A stretch of DNA of 64,000 bases from Plicaturopsis crispa FD-325 SS-3 (GCA_000827205.1 KN832563.1:110008-174007), one strand, 5' to 3'. Numbered from the stretch's first letter, positions 1 through 12,616 are shown. Notes: a model not told the origin generated them from the letters alone. Numbers and translations are program-made.

Positions 1-1383
1 TTTTTCCTCCGCGCTGTTCAGCGCATTTTCACCCACCCACCGTCCCTTTTTGCTTTTCAAAAACTATCTTGCAAACTAGCGTTTGCGCTTGGTGGTTTCT
101 CGTCTCCCAATGTCAGCAGGATACGAGATTTCATCTCGCGCTTTCAGCTCGAAGGTGCTTTGTTCCCAGTCGCGGATTCCCGCTGGTCGAGCGGTTCTTC
201 CCTCGACGCGTTTGGACGCGTTCGATCCCGTGCGGAGCACGGGCCGCTGGGACAAGAAAGCACTTCCCCCCAAACCACGGAAACACGGACTCAGCTTGAG
301 TAAAGTGTTTCTTTATTCAGGAAAAATATTCCTCCTCATTTCTCGGAGTGAATACCGACAATTAAGTAGTTGCAAGGGCATGCGACTCGTCGATAACGAG
401 ACCACCTGCCTGTAGACGCGACATGGACCTGCATCGCCAAAACGTCAGGGAGGGATGCTAAGAACAGAGCAGATAGATGGGCGTGCCGTATTTAACTTGG
501 TGCGCAAGGACGCGCTATCCAGTCCCTTCTGCCGCCAGCGCGGCAGTCTTCCAGGCGGCCGAGAGTATACCACGGATGCTAAAAGGAAGTGAGAAGCGGC
601 GAGCGGAACATGGCGAGAACGCACACAAATGGATTGCAGTTGGCGCGCGGATACTCGGAATGAAGTGAGCGGGCGACGGGTGAGAGGGAGCGCCTTCGAT
701 AGCATTGGCGGAATCAGCCTCCGGGCCTGGCAAACGCACAATATAGGCTTGGAGCTGCCGCGTAGAGGGCAGCGTGGAGGTCAAGGACCAATGTGGGCGC
801 GGGCCTGCGGGAAAGAGAGGGCCAGCGTGGAAAGGAGAGATGGGAGCGAGAGACAGAAAATCGTCCAAGTCCTTTTTCCGAGTCGTCGAGTATAAGAGTC
901 GGAGCCTTTGCAATCCGATCGATCTGAGATTGATGAAAGATCATCAGTGATTTGCCTAACTCGGACGCTCTCCGAGACTCACCGCCCGCGATATCCTCGA
1001 GGACGTCGACGCCGCACCGGCAGCTTCAAAGTCTCGAGTTGCAATGCCAGTGCAGCAGGCCATAGCTTGAATTAGTTATCAGTTTGGCTGATGCATCTCT
1101 GGCGAGGTTTTTTTTGCAGAATTCCAGTAGCTGTTTTTGTGCTATGAACCCAGCTGGGACAGTACTGTACGCAAAGGTAGCACTGGCTGGTGTATACATG
1201 TTGCCCAGTAGCTCCCCATTGTCCCCAGACACAGTGCTATTGTGCTATCAGCACGATAGGCAAGCTACAATTGCTACAGCGGTTCCTGTAGGTCGACCCC
1301 AAGATCCATTGTAAATTATAGGCTATATTTGGGTACAAAGCTTGGCCCGGGGCTACGGCCAAAATCCTTTTTCCTGATGGATA
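1..1383. other. No recognisable gene
   Basis: I see no convincing gene here. Open frames in the first 950 bases overlap on both strands and none shows a known motif or a credible exon pattern. A small perfect hairpin (7-bp arms CCCGTGC/GCACGGG) lies at 227-243. The stretch ends where the retroelement begins. Confidence 0.5.
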
Positions 1384-1545
1384 GAGTTGGGCGTACGCAG
1401 AGAGGAGGCACGGGGTGAATGAGTACCAGTACTCGTGCTGCGTGATGACCGAACCAAACACGGGGATACGCGACCTCAGTTCTTCTTTCCTGAGTACCAC
1501 CACCTAGCTGAATCTCTTTCCTCTTGTCATCGTGTTTTCTCTTCG
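1384..1545 (+). repeat. Split direct repeat A1 of the YR retroelement
   Basis: Left terminal repeat, 162 bp. It matches A2 (7152-7313) at 161 positions without gaps. It starts with GAGT, the tetranucleotide also found at the other element junctions. Confidence 0.9.
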
Positions 1546-1640
1546 TATTCTCTTCAACTATCGACACCGCACTTCACATTAATACTGCCTCCAGTTCTAC
1601 ATATTCCAACGGCTCTCTGTCAACTTTCCTTTTGCTCATC

Positions 1641-3877
1641 ATGGTGAAAAAGACGACCCCCGCTCCTCTCTCGACTCCGGGAACACGCAGTTCCGATCAC
1701 GCATCCAACGACGAGGTCGACATGCTCGCTGCCGCCGAGCTGGCCGGCTCACCGCGTTATGATATCGACAACGAAGATGAAGACGATGGTTTCGACTTCG
1801 AGTACGACGACCCGTCCCCCGCAAATGGCACTCGCCGCCGCGAAGCCACAGATCCTGCAGACGAGACGGATCCTAGCGCGACTGTCGTACCCAAGCCTGC
1901 CGTCAAACGCTCCCGTACAGCCAAAGTGGCGACCGCGCCTACGCGCTCGTCTGCGAGGCACCAATCGAAGGCTCCGGCGGCGATCCCTCCTGCTCAGATG
2001 TCCGCGACTGGCAGTCGCCTGGGTAAGCTCCCGGCTGCCCCAATAAATGCGACTGCCTCCTCTTCGAGTACGGCCCTGCCTGCAACGGCGCCAGCCCCGG
2101 CTGGGAGACCGACCACAGTGTTTGGTGCCCATCCCTTCCCCCCTTTTATCAGCAACCCGCCTCCATTGTCTCTGTCCCGCCCCCCTCGTCCCATCGTTTC
2201 TGGGCCAGGTAGGCCTGCTCCCAGCAGTGGCCCCGCAGCTGCGGCGGCCAATACCGGCCCCGTGACGGCTTCAACCCAACATGCACCTCCCGCTCAGCGG
2301 GCGGCCCCAGCGGTACAGGCCGCCCCTCCTGCGGCTTCTATCACCCTGACCACGGAGCAGCTAACGCTCCTCGTCAACAAGGCTTGCTCCGACACCTTAT
2401 CCCGCTGGCAAGCCGCTCAAGTCCCTGTCGCGGTCCCTGGTGCCGGTAAGTCTCTTGTCCCTTTAACGCCGTCTGCTGCGCATTACCGCGAGTGCCTACC
2501 GTGTTACCATCTTCCTACCGCACTACCGCGTTCTTTGTCTGCCGCACTACCGCGTCCCTGTCTGCCGCACTACCGCTTTGTTACCTGCCGCATTACCGCG
2601 TTGCCTCTGCACTACCGCACTCCCTACCGCATTACCGCGCTTACTACCGCACTACCGCGCATGATACCGCACTACCGCGCTGGCTACCGCGCTTAATGCT
2701 GCGCTATCGCGCTACCCCTCTGCATTACCGCGCGCACTATTTGCCGCGCCGTTTAATACCTTGCCCCTCTTATCCCGACCCTGCTTTGGCTGCAGCTTTT
2801 GTCGCGGTGCTTGTGTGACACGTCCTGATCATTTCATTTGCAGAAGGACCTCGTACTCTGATGTCGGGTGCTGTTGCAAAAGCGCCTCGCCAGCATCGCC
2901 TGGCCGTAAACCCTCAGCCCCTTGACCCAAACGCGCTAGTGTCGCCGTCACAGATTGTCGATGTTCTGGAAGCCGGTTGGCTCAAGTATTTCTCACTCAA
3001 CCTTCTTGCCAACCGGCATTGTCGCGCCAATGCTCAGATTGAGCCCCTTGGCCCTGGTTCGGGCCTCACGGTTAATTCGGCCGGGCTCGTGTCCCTATCG
3101 GCCCCCAAGTCTGTGGTATCCGATAGGGAGCTCGACATCACCCAGCAGGAGTTTCGAGAGGCATCCGACCGTATGGCAAATATGGTCGAGGCGCACCTCC
3201 CTTCCCCTGACCGCGCAGCTATCGCCGATCGCTGGCGCGCGCACTCCTCGAGGATTACCAGCAGTACCGATTTCACCTCCTTGTTTCCTGTCTGGGTTCA
3301 GTATGATATCCGCATCCGCCGTGCGTACGTCCGCAGCTCGGACACCGTAGACCCTGGTTTCTTCCACCAGGACGTCTTCAACCAAATCCGTGACGCTCAC
3401 CGTGATAGCCGACTTGAATTGGCCATGCGGAGCCTTAACTCGTCGGCTGCGGTCGCCGCCAGATCATCCTCCCAGCCGGTCGCTCGCGGGCGCCATGACT
3501 TTTCGCCCGCGCGCCATAGTTTTCGGCCCCCCTCCCCTTCCCGCGGTCGCCGTTCACGCTCACCGCCCCGCCCCTCCAGCCGCTACTCGGCCCCTCGAGC
3601 GGATTCTGGTTGGTCGGCCAAAACTGACGATGCCGCCCCCGTCCGTCCGAAATGCGTCTACTGTGGTTCAAGGGCACATATCTCCAAGAGCTGCTCTACC
3701 TCCCGCGGTCCCTTCCTGGCAAAGGGTGCAGATGGGAAGTGGGTCGGCCCTGGCAACGTCCAGGTTTGTTTCGGGTTCAACGGATCATACAGATGCGCCA
3801 AGGTGGACTGCCAATGGCGTCACATCTGCTCTCTCTGTGGCGGCCCGCACTCTGCTCAGTCCTGCGATGCGGTCTGA
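1641..3877 (+). CDS. gag-like region of the YR retroelement
   Basis: The nucleocapsid-like part of the element. The first part (about 1641-2445) is Pro/Ala/Ser-rich with an acidic patch. The second part (about 2861-3877) ends in a CX2CX4HX4C zinc knuckle (CVYCGSRAHISKSC) followed by another Cys/His cluster (CSLCGGPHSAQSC), as is common in gag-type proteins that bind RNA. Between them lies an intron-like stretch with GTAAGT at its left and TTTGCAG at its right border, filled with a TACCGC-type minisatellite. The region overlaps the start of the RT region, as is usual in this group. Fossil part; no repaired reading is proposed. Confidence 0.7.
2479..2745 (+). repeat. TACCGC-type minisatellite inside the element
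   Basis: About 265 bp of degenerate tandem units built on ACTACCGC/ATTACCGC (for example CGCACTACCGCG repeated many times). It lies in the intron-like stretch between the two gag parts. The units vary at the wobble positions, so the array is not brand new. Confidence 0.8.
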
Positions 3878-3889
3878 GGTCTTCCCTAT

Positions 3890-5611
3890 CGTCACCCCCC
3901 TCCGCTGGAGGAGGTGGGAGTACAGACTTCTGGAGGCGGGCCTCCTCGATGTCTTCCCGGATGTACCGAAAGGCATCCGGGACGGTTTCTGCATTGGTGT
4001 CTCTGATCATGTTCTTTCAACGTTTATTCCTCCGAACCATCGCTCTGCGCTTGCCAACCCGCTACCTGTCCGTGCATATATTGATAAAGAGATCCTCATG
4101 AATCGCTACTCCCCTGCATTTGATCCTGCCTTTCTCGAACAGCTCATTGGACCCTTCGTGTGCGACCCACTTGGAATCATTGTTACAGACCCTGCCGTCC
4201 CGGGCGATCCACCGAAGTACAGACTCATCCAAGACCACTCGTTCCCTCGTAATGATCCCCGCCGTCCTTCGCTTAACTCTCGCATTGATAAATCACTATT
4301 CACCTGCTTATGGGGTACCTTCGCGGACTGCTGGCTTCGCATTGCGCGCGCTCCGCTGGGGACTCAGGTATGTCCTTGCTATGCTTGCCGACCTACTGCA
4401 GGTCTTGCGAGACTGAAGTCTAACCTGCACGCGCGGCTTCAGGTTGCCGTCTTTGACGTTGAGTCTGCCTATCGCCAGATACCGATTGCACCGGAAGATC
4501 GGGCGCATGTGTGCGTGGCTTGGGACGACAAGGTCCACCTGGACGGTGCCCACTGCTTTGGGGCAACCGGTTCGAACGGTGTTTTCGGCCGAGTCGCGGA
4601 TGCGCTAGTATTCCTCCTGCTTTCTACGGCATTGACGACATCTTGAAATGGGTCGATGACTTCTTATTCTTCCGCTATCCATCCCTCTCGCCCGCGGGCA
4701 ACGTTTCTTACACCTACGACGAAAGCCGCATCCGCGCGATTACCGATGATCTGGGCTGGCCGTGGTCGCCGGCCAAGTGCTTCCCCTTCTCGACCTCATT
4801 CAAATACATCGGCTTTCAGTGGGACATCGCTGGAAAGTCCGTCTGCATCCCGCCTGGCAAGTGCGCGAAGTACCTGGCTCGTTTGCTCCCCTGGGTTGCC
4901 GGCGCAAAACGGACGAGGGCGGAGGCAGACCAGCTCATCGGCACACTCAACCACTGCTGCCTCGTATTGCGAGAAGGACGACTCCATCTTCCGCAGCTCT
5001 ATCGTTTTGCAAGCCAGTTCCGACCGCCTTCACATGCGCTCGCGGCGCACACCATAAGCAGCACTCTCTCCTCCGACCTCGAATGGTGGCGCGGCCAACT
5101 TCACCTTGAGTTCTGCGGCACCGTGATCCGGGAGCCACCTCCTGCTCTCGACGTCGAAATTTTCGTCGATGCCTCAACGTCTTGGGGCATCGGTTTCGTA
5201 CTTGATGGAGAGTGGCTGGCGTGGCGTTTCCGGGACGGATGGAGATGTGACGGCCGTGATATCGGCTGGGGTGAGATGGTAGCTGTTGAGCTCGCCCTCC
5301 GTGCAGCCGTTGCGGCTGGCTTCTCCAACTGTCACCTGCGCTTGCGCTCCGACAACATGGGGGTTGTTGGGGCCCTATCCTCATCGATGTCTCGGAACTC
5401 TCAACAAAACGCCATCCTCGCGAAGATTGTCAGCCTGTTCCAACTCTCGAATATCTGGCTCTCCGTCGAATGGGTGGCCTCCGAAGACAATCCTGCCGAT
5501 GGTCCTTCACGTGGGCGCTTTCCCCCTCGTGAAGCTCTATTCCCTTTCTGCCCTTCCCTGCCTAATCATCTTGCTCTGTGGTTGCATCCAGCTGTTTCGG
5601 TACCTGTCTGA
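3890..5611 (+). pseudogene. Reverse transcriptase-RNase H region of the YR retroelement
   Basis: The RT part shows FDVESAYRQIPI (the fingers/palm motif with the first catalytic Asp) and WVDDFLFF (a VDD version of the YxDD motif). The RNase H part shows IFVDASTSWGIGF, an acidic helix VELALRAAV and LRSDNMGVVGAL, with WVASEDNPADGPSRG near its end, which is typical of RNase H in DIRS/Ngaro-type elements. The coding potential is spread over more than one frame, so this copy is either broken at one or two places or spliced. Fossil; no single changes are listed. Confidence 0.85.
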
Positions 5612-5812
5612 TCTGCCGGGTGTTTACCCGGTCAACTTTGAAACCTGTCCGCTTTGTAACCGCTTCCCCCCTTCTGCACCTCTGTTGCTACTTGTGTGCC
5701 TCGTGTTCCGATTCTGGTTTAGACTACGGCTGGCAACACTTTCGTATAAGGCGTGTAATTTCGTGTATTGTTACTCCTCCCTCTCCCGCAATTTATACAC
5801 GCTGTGCGGATT

Positions 5813-6923
5813 ATGTCTCGTTTTGCGCCCCTCAACCGACTCGATGCAATGCATGCTAGCCTTTCCACAACGCCGCAAACTGCGACTGACGCACCTCTGG
5901 TCCCCGAGAGCTGGTTTGGGGACGGGGATGCACTTGCCGTGTTTCAGAACTGCCAGCGGTCCATCGACCTGGCAATCTCAAATGCGTGGGCCAACTCGAC
6001 GCTCAACCAGTACACACTCTCGGTAGACCGCTTCCTCGCTTACTGTGACAGCCACGGTGTTCCCCGGTCAAGATGCCTCCCGAGCTCGGAGTTCTTGCTC
6101 TGCGCCTTTGCCGCAGCTGGTGGGGGTGTACGCTCGGGGGGGTCTATCCGCAACGACATCTCCGGAATCCGTGCATGGCACATATCCCACAACAAACCGT
6201 GGCTCGGTGGCCTCCGCCTCAATTATGTGCTCAAGGGTGTCAAAAAATATGACACCCGAGTCGTCTCGTCGTGCCCCGCGTCCACCGATAACATCCTCCA
6301 TGCTCGACATACTCCACGACGACCTCGACCTCCGGGACCCTTTCGATGCCGCGGTATTTTCGGCGGCAACTTGCGTATTCTGGACGCAGCTACGGCTCGG
6401 TGAATCACTTTCAGATCGGGTGCTTTCGTTCGACGCTACGCACGTCCCTTGCCGCCGGGACCTCAAACCGGCTTCCACGCCTATGGGCTCGCGAGGCTTA
6501 CATCTGCCGTGGACAAAGACGACGGGGTCTCGCGGTGCAGATGTGTTCATCTGCCGTCAACGAGGAAAATCGGATCCTATTGCGGCCCTGGATAATCACC
6601 TCCGGATCAACGACGTCGCAGAGGGCGAACCTCTGTTTTCCTTCACCGGGCGCGGAGGCTCGCAGGCGCTCACTCGAAAGAACTTGCTGTCGCGCTGCAA
6701 CGAGATTTGGTCAACCAGAGGTTTCCCGATCCTGACGGGACATTCCTTCCGCATTGGGGGAACTACGGAACTGCTCATCCGGGGAGTGCCCGCGCTAGTG
6801 GTTCGAGCTATGGGACGCTGGTCGTCCGACGCGTTCCTGCGTTACTGGCGGTCATTAGATCTTCTCGCACCTCTCTACACCGAGCTACTTCCGTTAAAAT
6901 CACGTCGTATACTGGAAGTCTAA
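5813..6923 (+). pseudogene. Tyrosine recombinase region of the YR retroelement
   Basis: The N-terminal part resembles the helical core-binding domain (SIDLAISNAWANSTLNQYT). The C-terminal catalytic part contains the HxxR motif in GHSFRIGGTTELL and ends with GRWSSDAFLRYWRS, which supplies the nucleophile Tyr. It would resolve and integrate the circular DNA copy in place of a DDE integrase. Coding potential lies in two frames, so it counts as interrupted about once or twice. It sits directly upstream of repeat B1. Confidence 0.85.
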
Positions 6924-7014
6924 TGTATTACCCGCTTAATGCCTACCGTCTTCCTACGTCTGGGTTGTGACGAGTCGTGGCTCTCTCGCACGCGCCGGAG
7001 GCTTGCTACGCGGT

Positions 7015-7155
7015 GGGTTCTGATGCTCTCTGCACCCCTCTGCACAACCCAGCTTGCGTGGTCTGTTTCACAGCCCGCGATCTCTGCCCACAACCTAGAC
7101 AGGTTAAGTCTACCTAAATACGTGTCCACCGTTCGGGAGACTGCCCCGCACGAGT
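7015..7155 (+). repeat. Split direct repeat B1 of the YR retroelement
   Basis: Identical over 141 bp to B2 (7371-7511). Its last four bases (GAGT) overlap the start of A2. Confidence 0.9.
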
Positions 7156-7313
7156 TGGGCGTACGCAGAGAGGAGGCACGGGGTGAATGAGTACCAGTAC
7201 TCGTGCTGCGTGATGACCGAACCAAACACGGGGATACGCGACCTCAGTTCTTCTTTCCTTAGTACCACCACCTAGCTGAATCTCTTTCCTCTTGTCATCG
7301 TGTTTTCTCTTCG
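7152..7313 (+). repeat. Split direct repeat A2 of the YR retroelement
   Basis: Second copy of A1 (161 of 162 identical). It directly abuts B1, and a 57-bp spacer separates it from B2. Confidence 0.9.
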
Positions 7314-7370
7314 CCCACCCGCCCACTTCCTTTCCTTTTGTTTTCTTGTGAATTACCTGTCTGTGCTTTC

Positions 7371-7511
7371 GGGTTCTGATGCTCTCTGCACCCCTCTGCA
7401 CAACCCAGCTTGCGTGGTCTGTTTCACAGCCCGCGATCTCTGCCCACAACCTAGACAGGTTAAGTCTACCTAAATACGTGTCCACCGTTCGGGAGACTGC
7501 CCCGCACGAGT
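7371..7511 (+). repeat. Split direct repeat B2, right end of the YR retroelement
   Basis: Identical to B1 over 141 bp and ends in GAGT. The sequence after it is unrelated to the sequence after B1, so the element's right border lies here. Confidence 0.9.
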
Positions 7512-7859
7512 GGGTCCGAGTTCCGATCCGGTCTGTTGAGCTCGTCGTCGTCAGTCGTGCACGCGTGCACTTCCTCCTCGTCGATTTGTCTATCACCCTC
7601 AATACATCGTCCCGAGCTCGTCGTTGCCCTTATTTCCGTTGTGATACCCCGTCTATAAGCTGGTGACGTTGTTCTGTGCAGTCACCCGTGCGTATCCTCG
7701 TTCATCCCGCTCAGTCACCCTCGCTAATCCTCAATCGCCTCGGTCTGTGTGACCCCCACCCATCCATCTGAATCCCCATCTCTGCTCTCTCTGCGCTACT
7801 ACAATCCATCTCACTCGATCGCGTCCATGCCCCTGTCCACCGCTTCCAGTGCATTCAAT

Positions 7860-10800
7860 ACGTAGCCTCGTATGTCTGCTGCGACGCCCCCGATCTTGAT
7901 AGCGTATGCACGGGATACGGCAATCACTGCTGAACGTACGTCCACCGCTTCTCTGTCCTCGTCTTCTTCATGTCTCGCCCCATCGCTTCCCTCCCACCCC
8001 TCTCATTTACGCACCTCCATCCTTATCATTATCTGAACCATCATGCCTTGTCGCCCTGGCGCGCATACCACCGGCAGACGACCGCAACACACGTCCGGAC
8101 GTCCTCAATGCATCCAGCACCTCGCAACGGTGTCCGACCTCAGTAATTGATGGTTGGCTGGTGGTGGTTCTGTGCGCTGCGACCGCGGTGTCTTTGCCCT
8201 ATCGTGTCTGTCCTTGCCTGCGCCGTTCTATCCGACTGCGTCACCCGGCGCACTTAACGCTACTCCTCACGGCTTTTGTGGCCCCCGATTCGTGCATGCT
8301 GCAAAGGATTCGCGCACGCTGCAACGTAGCGTGCGGTGCTGTACGTTCACGCACCCCGTCCTTCCCTTGCACTCTCACCATGCACATTACTTGCTTGCCT
8401 CATCGCCCTGACGCACATTGCTTGCCTCATCGCCCCGTCGCACCTCCCACCCGCTGAATATCGCCGCATGATCGAACTCATTCCACGCAATATCCCGCAA
8501 TACCTGCAGCGATGCCCGATCTCCACTCTGCGACATTCTTGGGTGGCGCTGCGATCCGAGTCGTACGGTTGGCAGCGCACGCATTTTGCGATCCCCGACT
8601 TGCAATGTTTGTATTCAGCAAGCTGTGATGCATGCCGCTTTTCTCCTCCTCCCTCCCTCTCTCCCTTCCGTCTGCGCTCATGTTCGTGCGATTCTCCCCG
8701 CTGCAAGCCATCCAGAGCGCCGATCGGGCGCACAGCACTCGACGCGATACAATCCGTTGGCTGCTGTGGCCTCCGACACAAAGTCGGGATGCTTGTGAGC
8801 GGGTGGTGATGCTTGTGAGCGGGTGGTGATGCTTGTGAGCGGGTGGTGCTGAACGCGACGCGACCGCTGCACCACTCTCCTCTTCTGTCAACTCCGATAT
8901 CTTTGCATATCTCTCGCTATCACCTCGGCTCGCCGCCGTTCACACCTAGACTCGCCGCCGTTCACACCTCGGCTCGCCGCCTTTCTCGCTATCACCCAGG
9001 CTCGCAGCCGTTCTCGTCTACCCCTCCCGCTGGGATGGGCTTCGAGACACGATCGGCGTACACCACAGAATACTTACCTCGAAGTGACTGTGGTCCCCGA
9101 TCTTAACTTCGAGTGTGTTCTCAGTGGGTGGTGCTGAACGCGACGCGGCTGCTGCTAGTCTCTTGTTCTTTACCGCTGCAACAGTCTCCTTAACGTTGCC
9201 TGTTTCTTGTTCGTTATCTCTATCTTTGCGTGTTTCTTGTTCACGTTCCCCGTGCGCTTCGTGCACGCTCGCACAACCCTCCCCGCTGGGGCACGACCGC
9301 CGCACGATCGGGGACACTAGAGACAATTTCTCAATTGCTACGACCCCCGATCTAGATCTTCTGCCAGTTGCTGTTCAGCGGGTGGTATCGTTGTGCGTCG
9401 CACGACCGATGCCAGTCTCGTCTTCGACCGCTGCACCATTCTCCTCTTCTGTTATCTCTATCATTGCTTGTTTCTCGTTCCCGCTAGCAGTCCTACCATG
9501 TACGCGCAACCCTCCCCGCCCGCCGAGACACGTCCATCGCACGGTCGGGGACACTGCGTGCAATGCCTCGCCACTGCTGCACTCCCCGATCTTTAGTATC
9601 GCGGCCCGATGGGCGGTACTGTGCGTTCAACTGTTGCTGTTGTCCTTCCACGCTGTCTCCATTTATTCACGTTTGTGGCGCATTTCGTGCTCCCATCCCG
9701 CTGTGGTACCTCCTAGTTGCACGATCGGACAGACTTGACGCAATTGTGTCTCCCTTGCTGCGGCTCACGATCTTTGACGACGATCATGCGGAGCGGGTGG
9801 TGCTTTACGCGACGTGACCGCTGTTAGTGTCCTCTTCTGCCATTTTCATATTGCACGTTTCTCGTTCACGCTCACCGCGTTATCGCTCTTGCACGCACAT
9901 TCCGTCCCGCTAAGACACATTCGCAACACGATCGGGGACCCTGCTTGCAATACATACCTTGCAATTGCTACGATCCCCGATCTAGCTCTGCGCGCAATTG
10001 CTGTTTAGCGGGTGGCGCTGTGCGCGACGCGACCGCCGCAGTAGCCCCCTCTATCTTCGTATGTTTCTTGTTCGCACTCGATAGCGCTTGGCACGCTCAG
10101 GCTCGCTGTCATCGCTCAGGCTCGCAGCTAGCATTGCTCACGCATACACACCGCATCCCATTGCGACATATCCACCACACGATCGGGGCCATGCCTCGCC
10201 TCTGCTGCACTCCCCGATCTTGAGGATGGTGTTACAATGGGCGGTACTGTGCGTGTAAATGGTGGGTGCTGTGGGTTCGAAGGCAACTGCAGCGTTCGAA
10301 GGAAACTTTAGCGCTGCATTATTTCCCTTCTTTCCGTTTGTTCACCTTTGATTCAGCGGGTGCAACACGGCGGTTGTTTCCGCTTCATTTGTTCACGCTC
10401 GCTGTCTTGACTGTTTGCACTGGTACTCCATTCCTATCACTTCCGTACTCCACGCCTACAGCTTGCACGCCCCACGCCTACAGCCCGCAAACCCCATCCC
10501 GCCCGCTGCGCCACACGGACTCTTACCAGATTGTGTATACTCAGTGCATTGCTGCTGCTGTGCTCAATCTGTAGGTTTCGAAGTGGGTGGTGTCGTGTGC
10601 GATGCGTCAGGCGGGCGGTGTCGTGTGCGATCGGGGTGCCGCAGGCTGGCAGCTACTTTTGATCCCTCGTCATAGCTGCAGTCCGGGGACGCCTTGTTTA
10701 GCGGGTGTCAATGCGACCGCTGTGTTTGGCTCTTATTTCTGCTTGCGCCTACATCACTCAGTTTACTCCGGGCCTAGAATCACTCTGCTCGCACACACAC

Positions 10801-11260
10801 ACACACACGCCCACCCCGCTGCCAAACATGCAGACGTACATCGGGGGCACGCCGCACTCGCTAAAACAATTATCGATTGCCGTGGCCCCCGATTGACGTG
10901 CTGACATTTTTCCAGCGGGTGGTGTCGCGCGTCGTGTGTGAGCGACAAGCCCACACTTTCCCTTTCAAAATTTCGCGCACTTTCCTTTTCAATATCCTAC
11001 GCGCTGTGCCGTTAGTCTACTTGCTGCGCACATCCATATTTGGGAGCATGCAGCCTCCCCGCGGCACACGTCCTTCCCTGCTGCACAAGCCTCCTTTGCG
11101 TACAAGATCGTGTGCATCTGCAGCAGTCCTTCTCCTGTCAGTGCTAGCTCGGGCTTTGACGGCGAACTCCGGGTATTTGTGCAGCGGGTGGTGCTGTCTG
11201 TGTCCGTGTTGGTGGATGCGAGTACTTTCCTATCACTGCTACTGTTATGCTCCCTCTCGC
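7860..11260 (+). repeat. Near-palindromic satellite block 1 (forward)
   Basis: No gene is seen. About a dozen units share the order CCCGCTG-like box, GATCGGG-like box, CCCGATCT-like box, CAGCGGGTGGT box followed by a GCG-rich tail such as GCTGTGCGCGACGCGACCG. The last box occurs near 8155, 8846, 9126, 9378, 9614, 9792, 10010, 10240, 10590, 10700, 10917 and 11184, giving spacings of roughly 110-350 bp, mostly 180-280. Spacers often contain TTTCTTGTTC- or TCTCGTTC-type pyrimidine-rich text. A 20-bp piece (GCTTGTGAGCGGGTGGTGAT) is triplicated at 8791-8850. All long open frames here are by-products of the repeats. Confidence 0.75.
8791..8850 (+). repeat. Triplicated 20-bp box within satellite block 1
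   Basis: Three head-to-tail copies of GCTTGTGAGCGGGTGGTGAT, the last with one changed base (..GCT). The piece spans the right arm of a palindromic unit, so only the arm was multiplied. Confidence 0.85.
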
Positions 11261-11280
11261 AATGTGCACCCCGTATTGAC

Positions 11281-11640
11281 GCTAAGCATAATGTAGATTA
11301 GATAAATGTACACCCAATTGAATACACTCGTATTTTAAACTGATGATACAATAGACTACGACGAACGATGTGAATGAAAGCTCACGACGAGCTTGAGTGG
11401 CGGCTAAGATGCAGAATGAAATTAGCGTGTCGCTCGTTGGGAGCGTAGTAGTACGATAAAAAACGCACTGTTTGGGAGACTGGCCGCATGAAATGAGCGA
11501 CAAACAAGACGACAATCTGCAGACAGAAAGAGCCGCGCGGTGAATTCAGCGTGCCCGAGAAACATGTATGTACTCGCGCGATAACTCACAAAAATGCATA
11601 CGCCGTGCACATGAGCAGCACAATAAAACATATCGGTGAA
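11281..11640. other. Unit-free stretch at the orientation switch
   Basis: AT-richer sequence without a palindromic core and without a recognisable gene. Forward satellite units end just before it and reverse units start just after it. Confidence 0.5.
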
Positions 11641-12616
11641 CGCGCTGCAGCATCGATGTATCCACCCGCTATGCTTCACGGCAGATCAGAGGCGTTGCTG
11701 CAGGGGACCGCGCCTGATCCTCGGCACAGCGGGGAGATGGTGACCATACAGGACGGCAGGCTCTGGCATAGTACTTCCCGCTACAATGGTTTAAGGGATG
11801 GCATGAAAAATCGGGATCGTTGCTGCAGAGACAATGCAGCGGCTACCGCCGATCTCTGGTGCCCAGAGATGCGCAGCGGGGAGACACTGTGTGCGCACCA
11901 GGCGACGGGAAACGACCGAAAGAAGGCGCGCACAGCAAGGCAAGTTCATCTGCAACGTTAACACCACGCACCCACTACGAGGCTTCAAAGTGGCAATCAC
12001 AAAGATCGTGATCGTAGCAGCAGAGAGACTGCTGCATCCGATTTTGTGTGGAGGACTGAAGCTTGTGGCGGGGAGGTCATGAGGATGTAGGTGCGAGGCT
12101 GCGGGAAAGCGCACGCAAATCACAGCTAATCCACTCACCGTACTACCCGCTACGGGTATCTAGAGTACACGACAAAGAGTACACGACAAAAATCGGGATC
12201 GTCGCTGCCAGAAACATCTGCACCGACGACGCCCGACTTTGTTGGTCCCTTGACACGCGCAGCGGGGAATGAGTGTATGCATTGTGACAGTGAGGCGCGT
12301 GCACCGTGCGCATATGTAGTAGTGAAAGAAATCGGGAATCGCGCTGCGCCTATGGATCCTCCCGCTGCACCAGCTTTGCAAAAGGGGCAGATCGGGGGTA
12401 TCGCCGCAGGAGCGCTGCGGAAACTACGCCCGATCTTGTGTGCAGACTTGGGCAGCGGGGAGAACGTGTGGTGCGCAGCGGGGAGAGCGTGTGGTGCGCA
12501 GCGGGATGGGCAATGCAGGGAAATCGTGGGGGTGTGCCGAGTAGGGAGGCCGCGAATGCACCAGGCGAGAAGGCGAGAAGACACTTCATTCGACACGGCA
12601 GGTTCACCCGCAACAT

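Larger units (their letters stand above)
1384..7511 (+). mobile_element. Ngaro-like tyrosine-recombinase retroelement
   Basis: A YR retrotransposon of the DIRS order, Ngaro-like. The order is A1 (1384-1545), coding part, B1 (7015-7155), A2 (7152-7313), B2 (7371-7511), the split direct repeat layout known for Ngaro elements. The coding part carries a gag-like region with zinc knuckles, a reverse transcriptase with RNase H, and a tyrosine recombinase instead of an integrase. A1 and A2 differ at one of 162 positions, and B1 and B2 are identical over 141, so the insertion looks recent. GAGT occurs at the left end, at the B1/A2 overlap and at the right end, which fits a short recombination core. 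The copy looks nearly whole, with roughly three interruptions of the coding frames; some could be introns. Treated as a fossil. Confidence 0.88.

Noticed and set aside
227-243. Perfect hairpin CCCGTGC/GCACGGG as a terminator or regulatory site
   Set aside because: Short GC hairpins arise by chance in GC-rich DNA and intrinsic terminators are not used in fungal nuclei.
3890-5611. LTR retrotransposon (Gypsy/Copia) instead of a YR element
   Set aside because: No LTR pair, protease or DDE integrase is present; split direct repeats and a tyrosine recombinase point to a Ngaro-like element.
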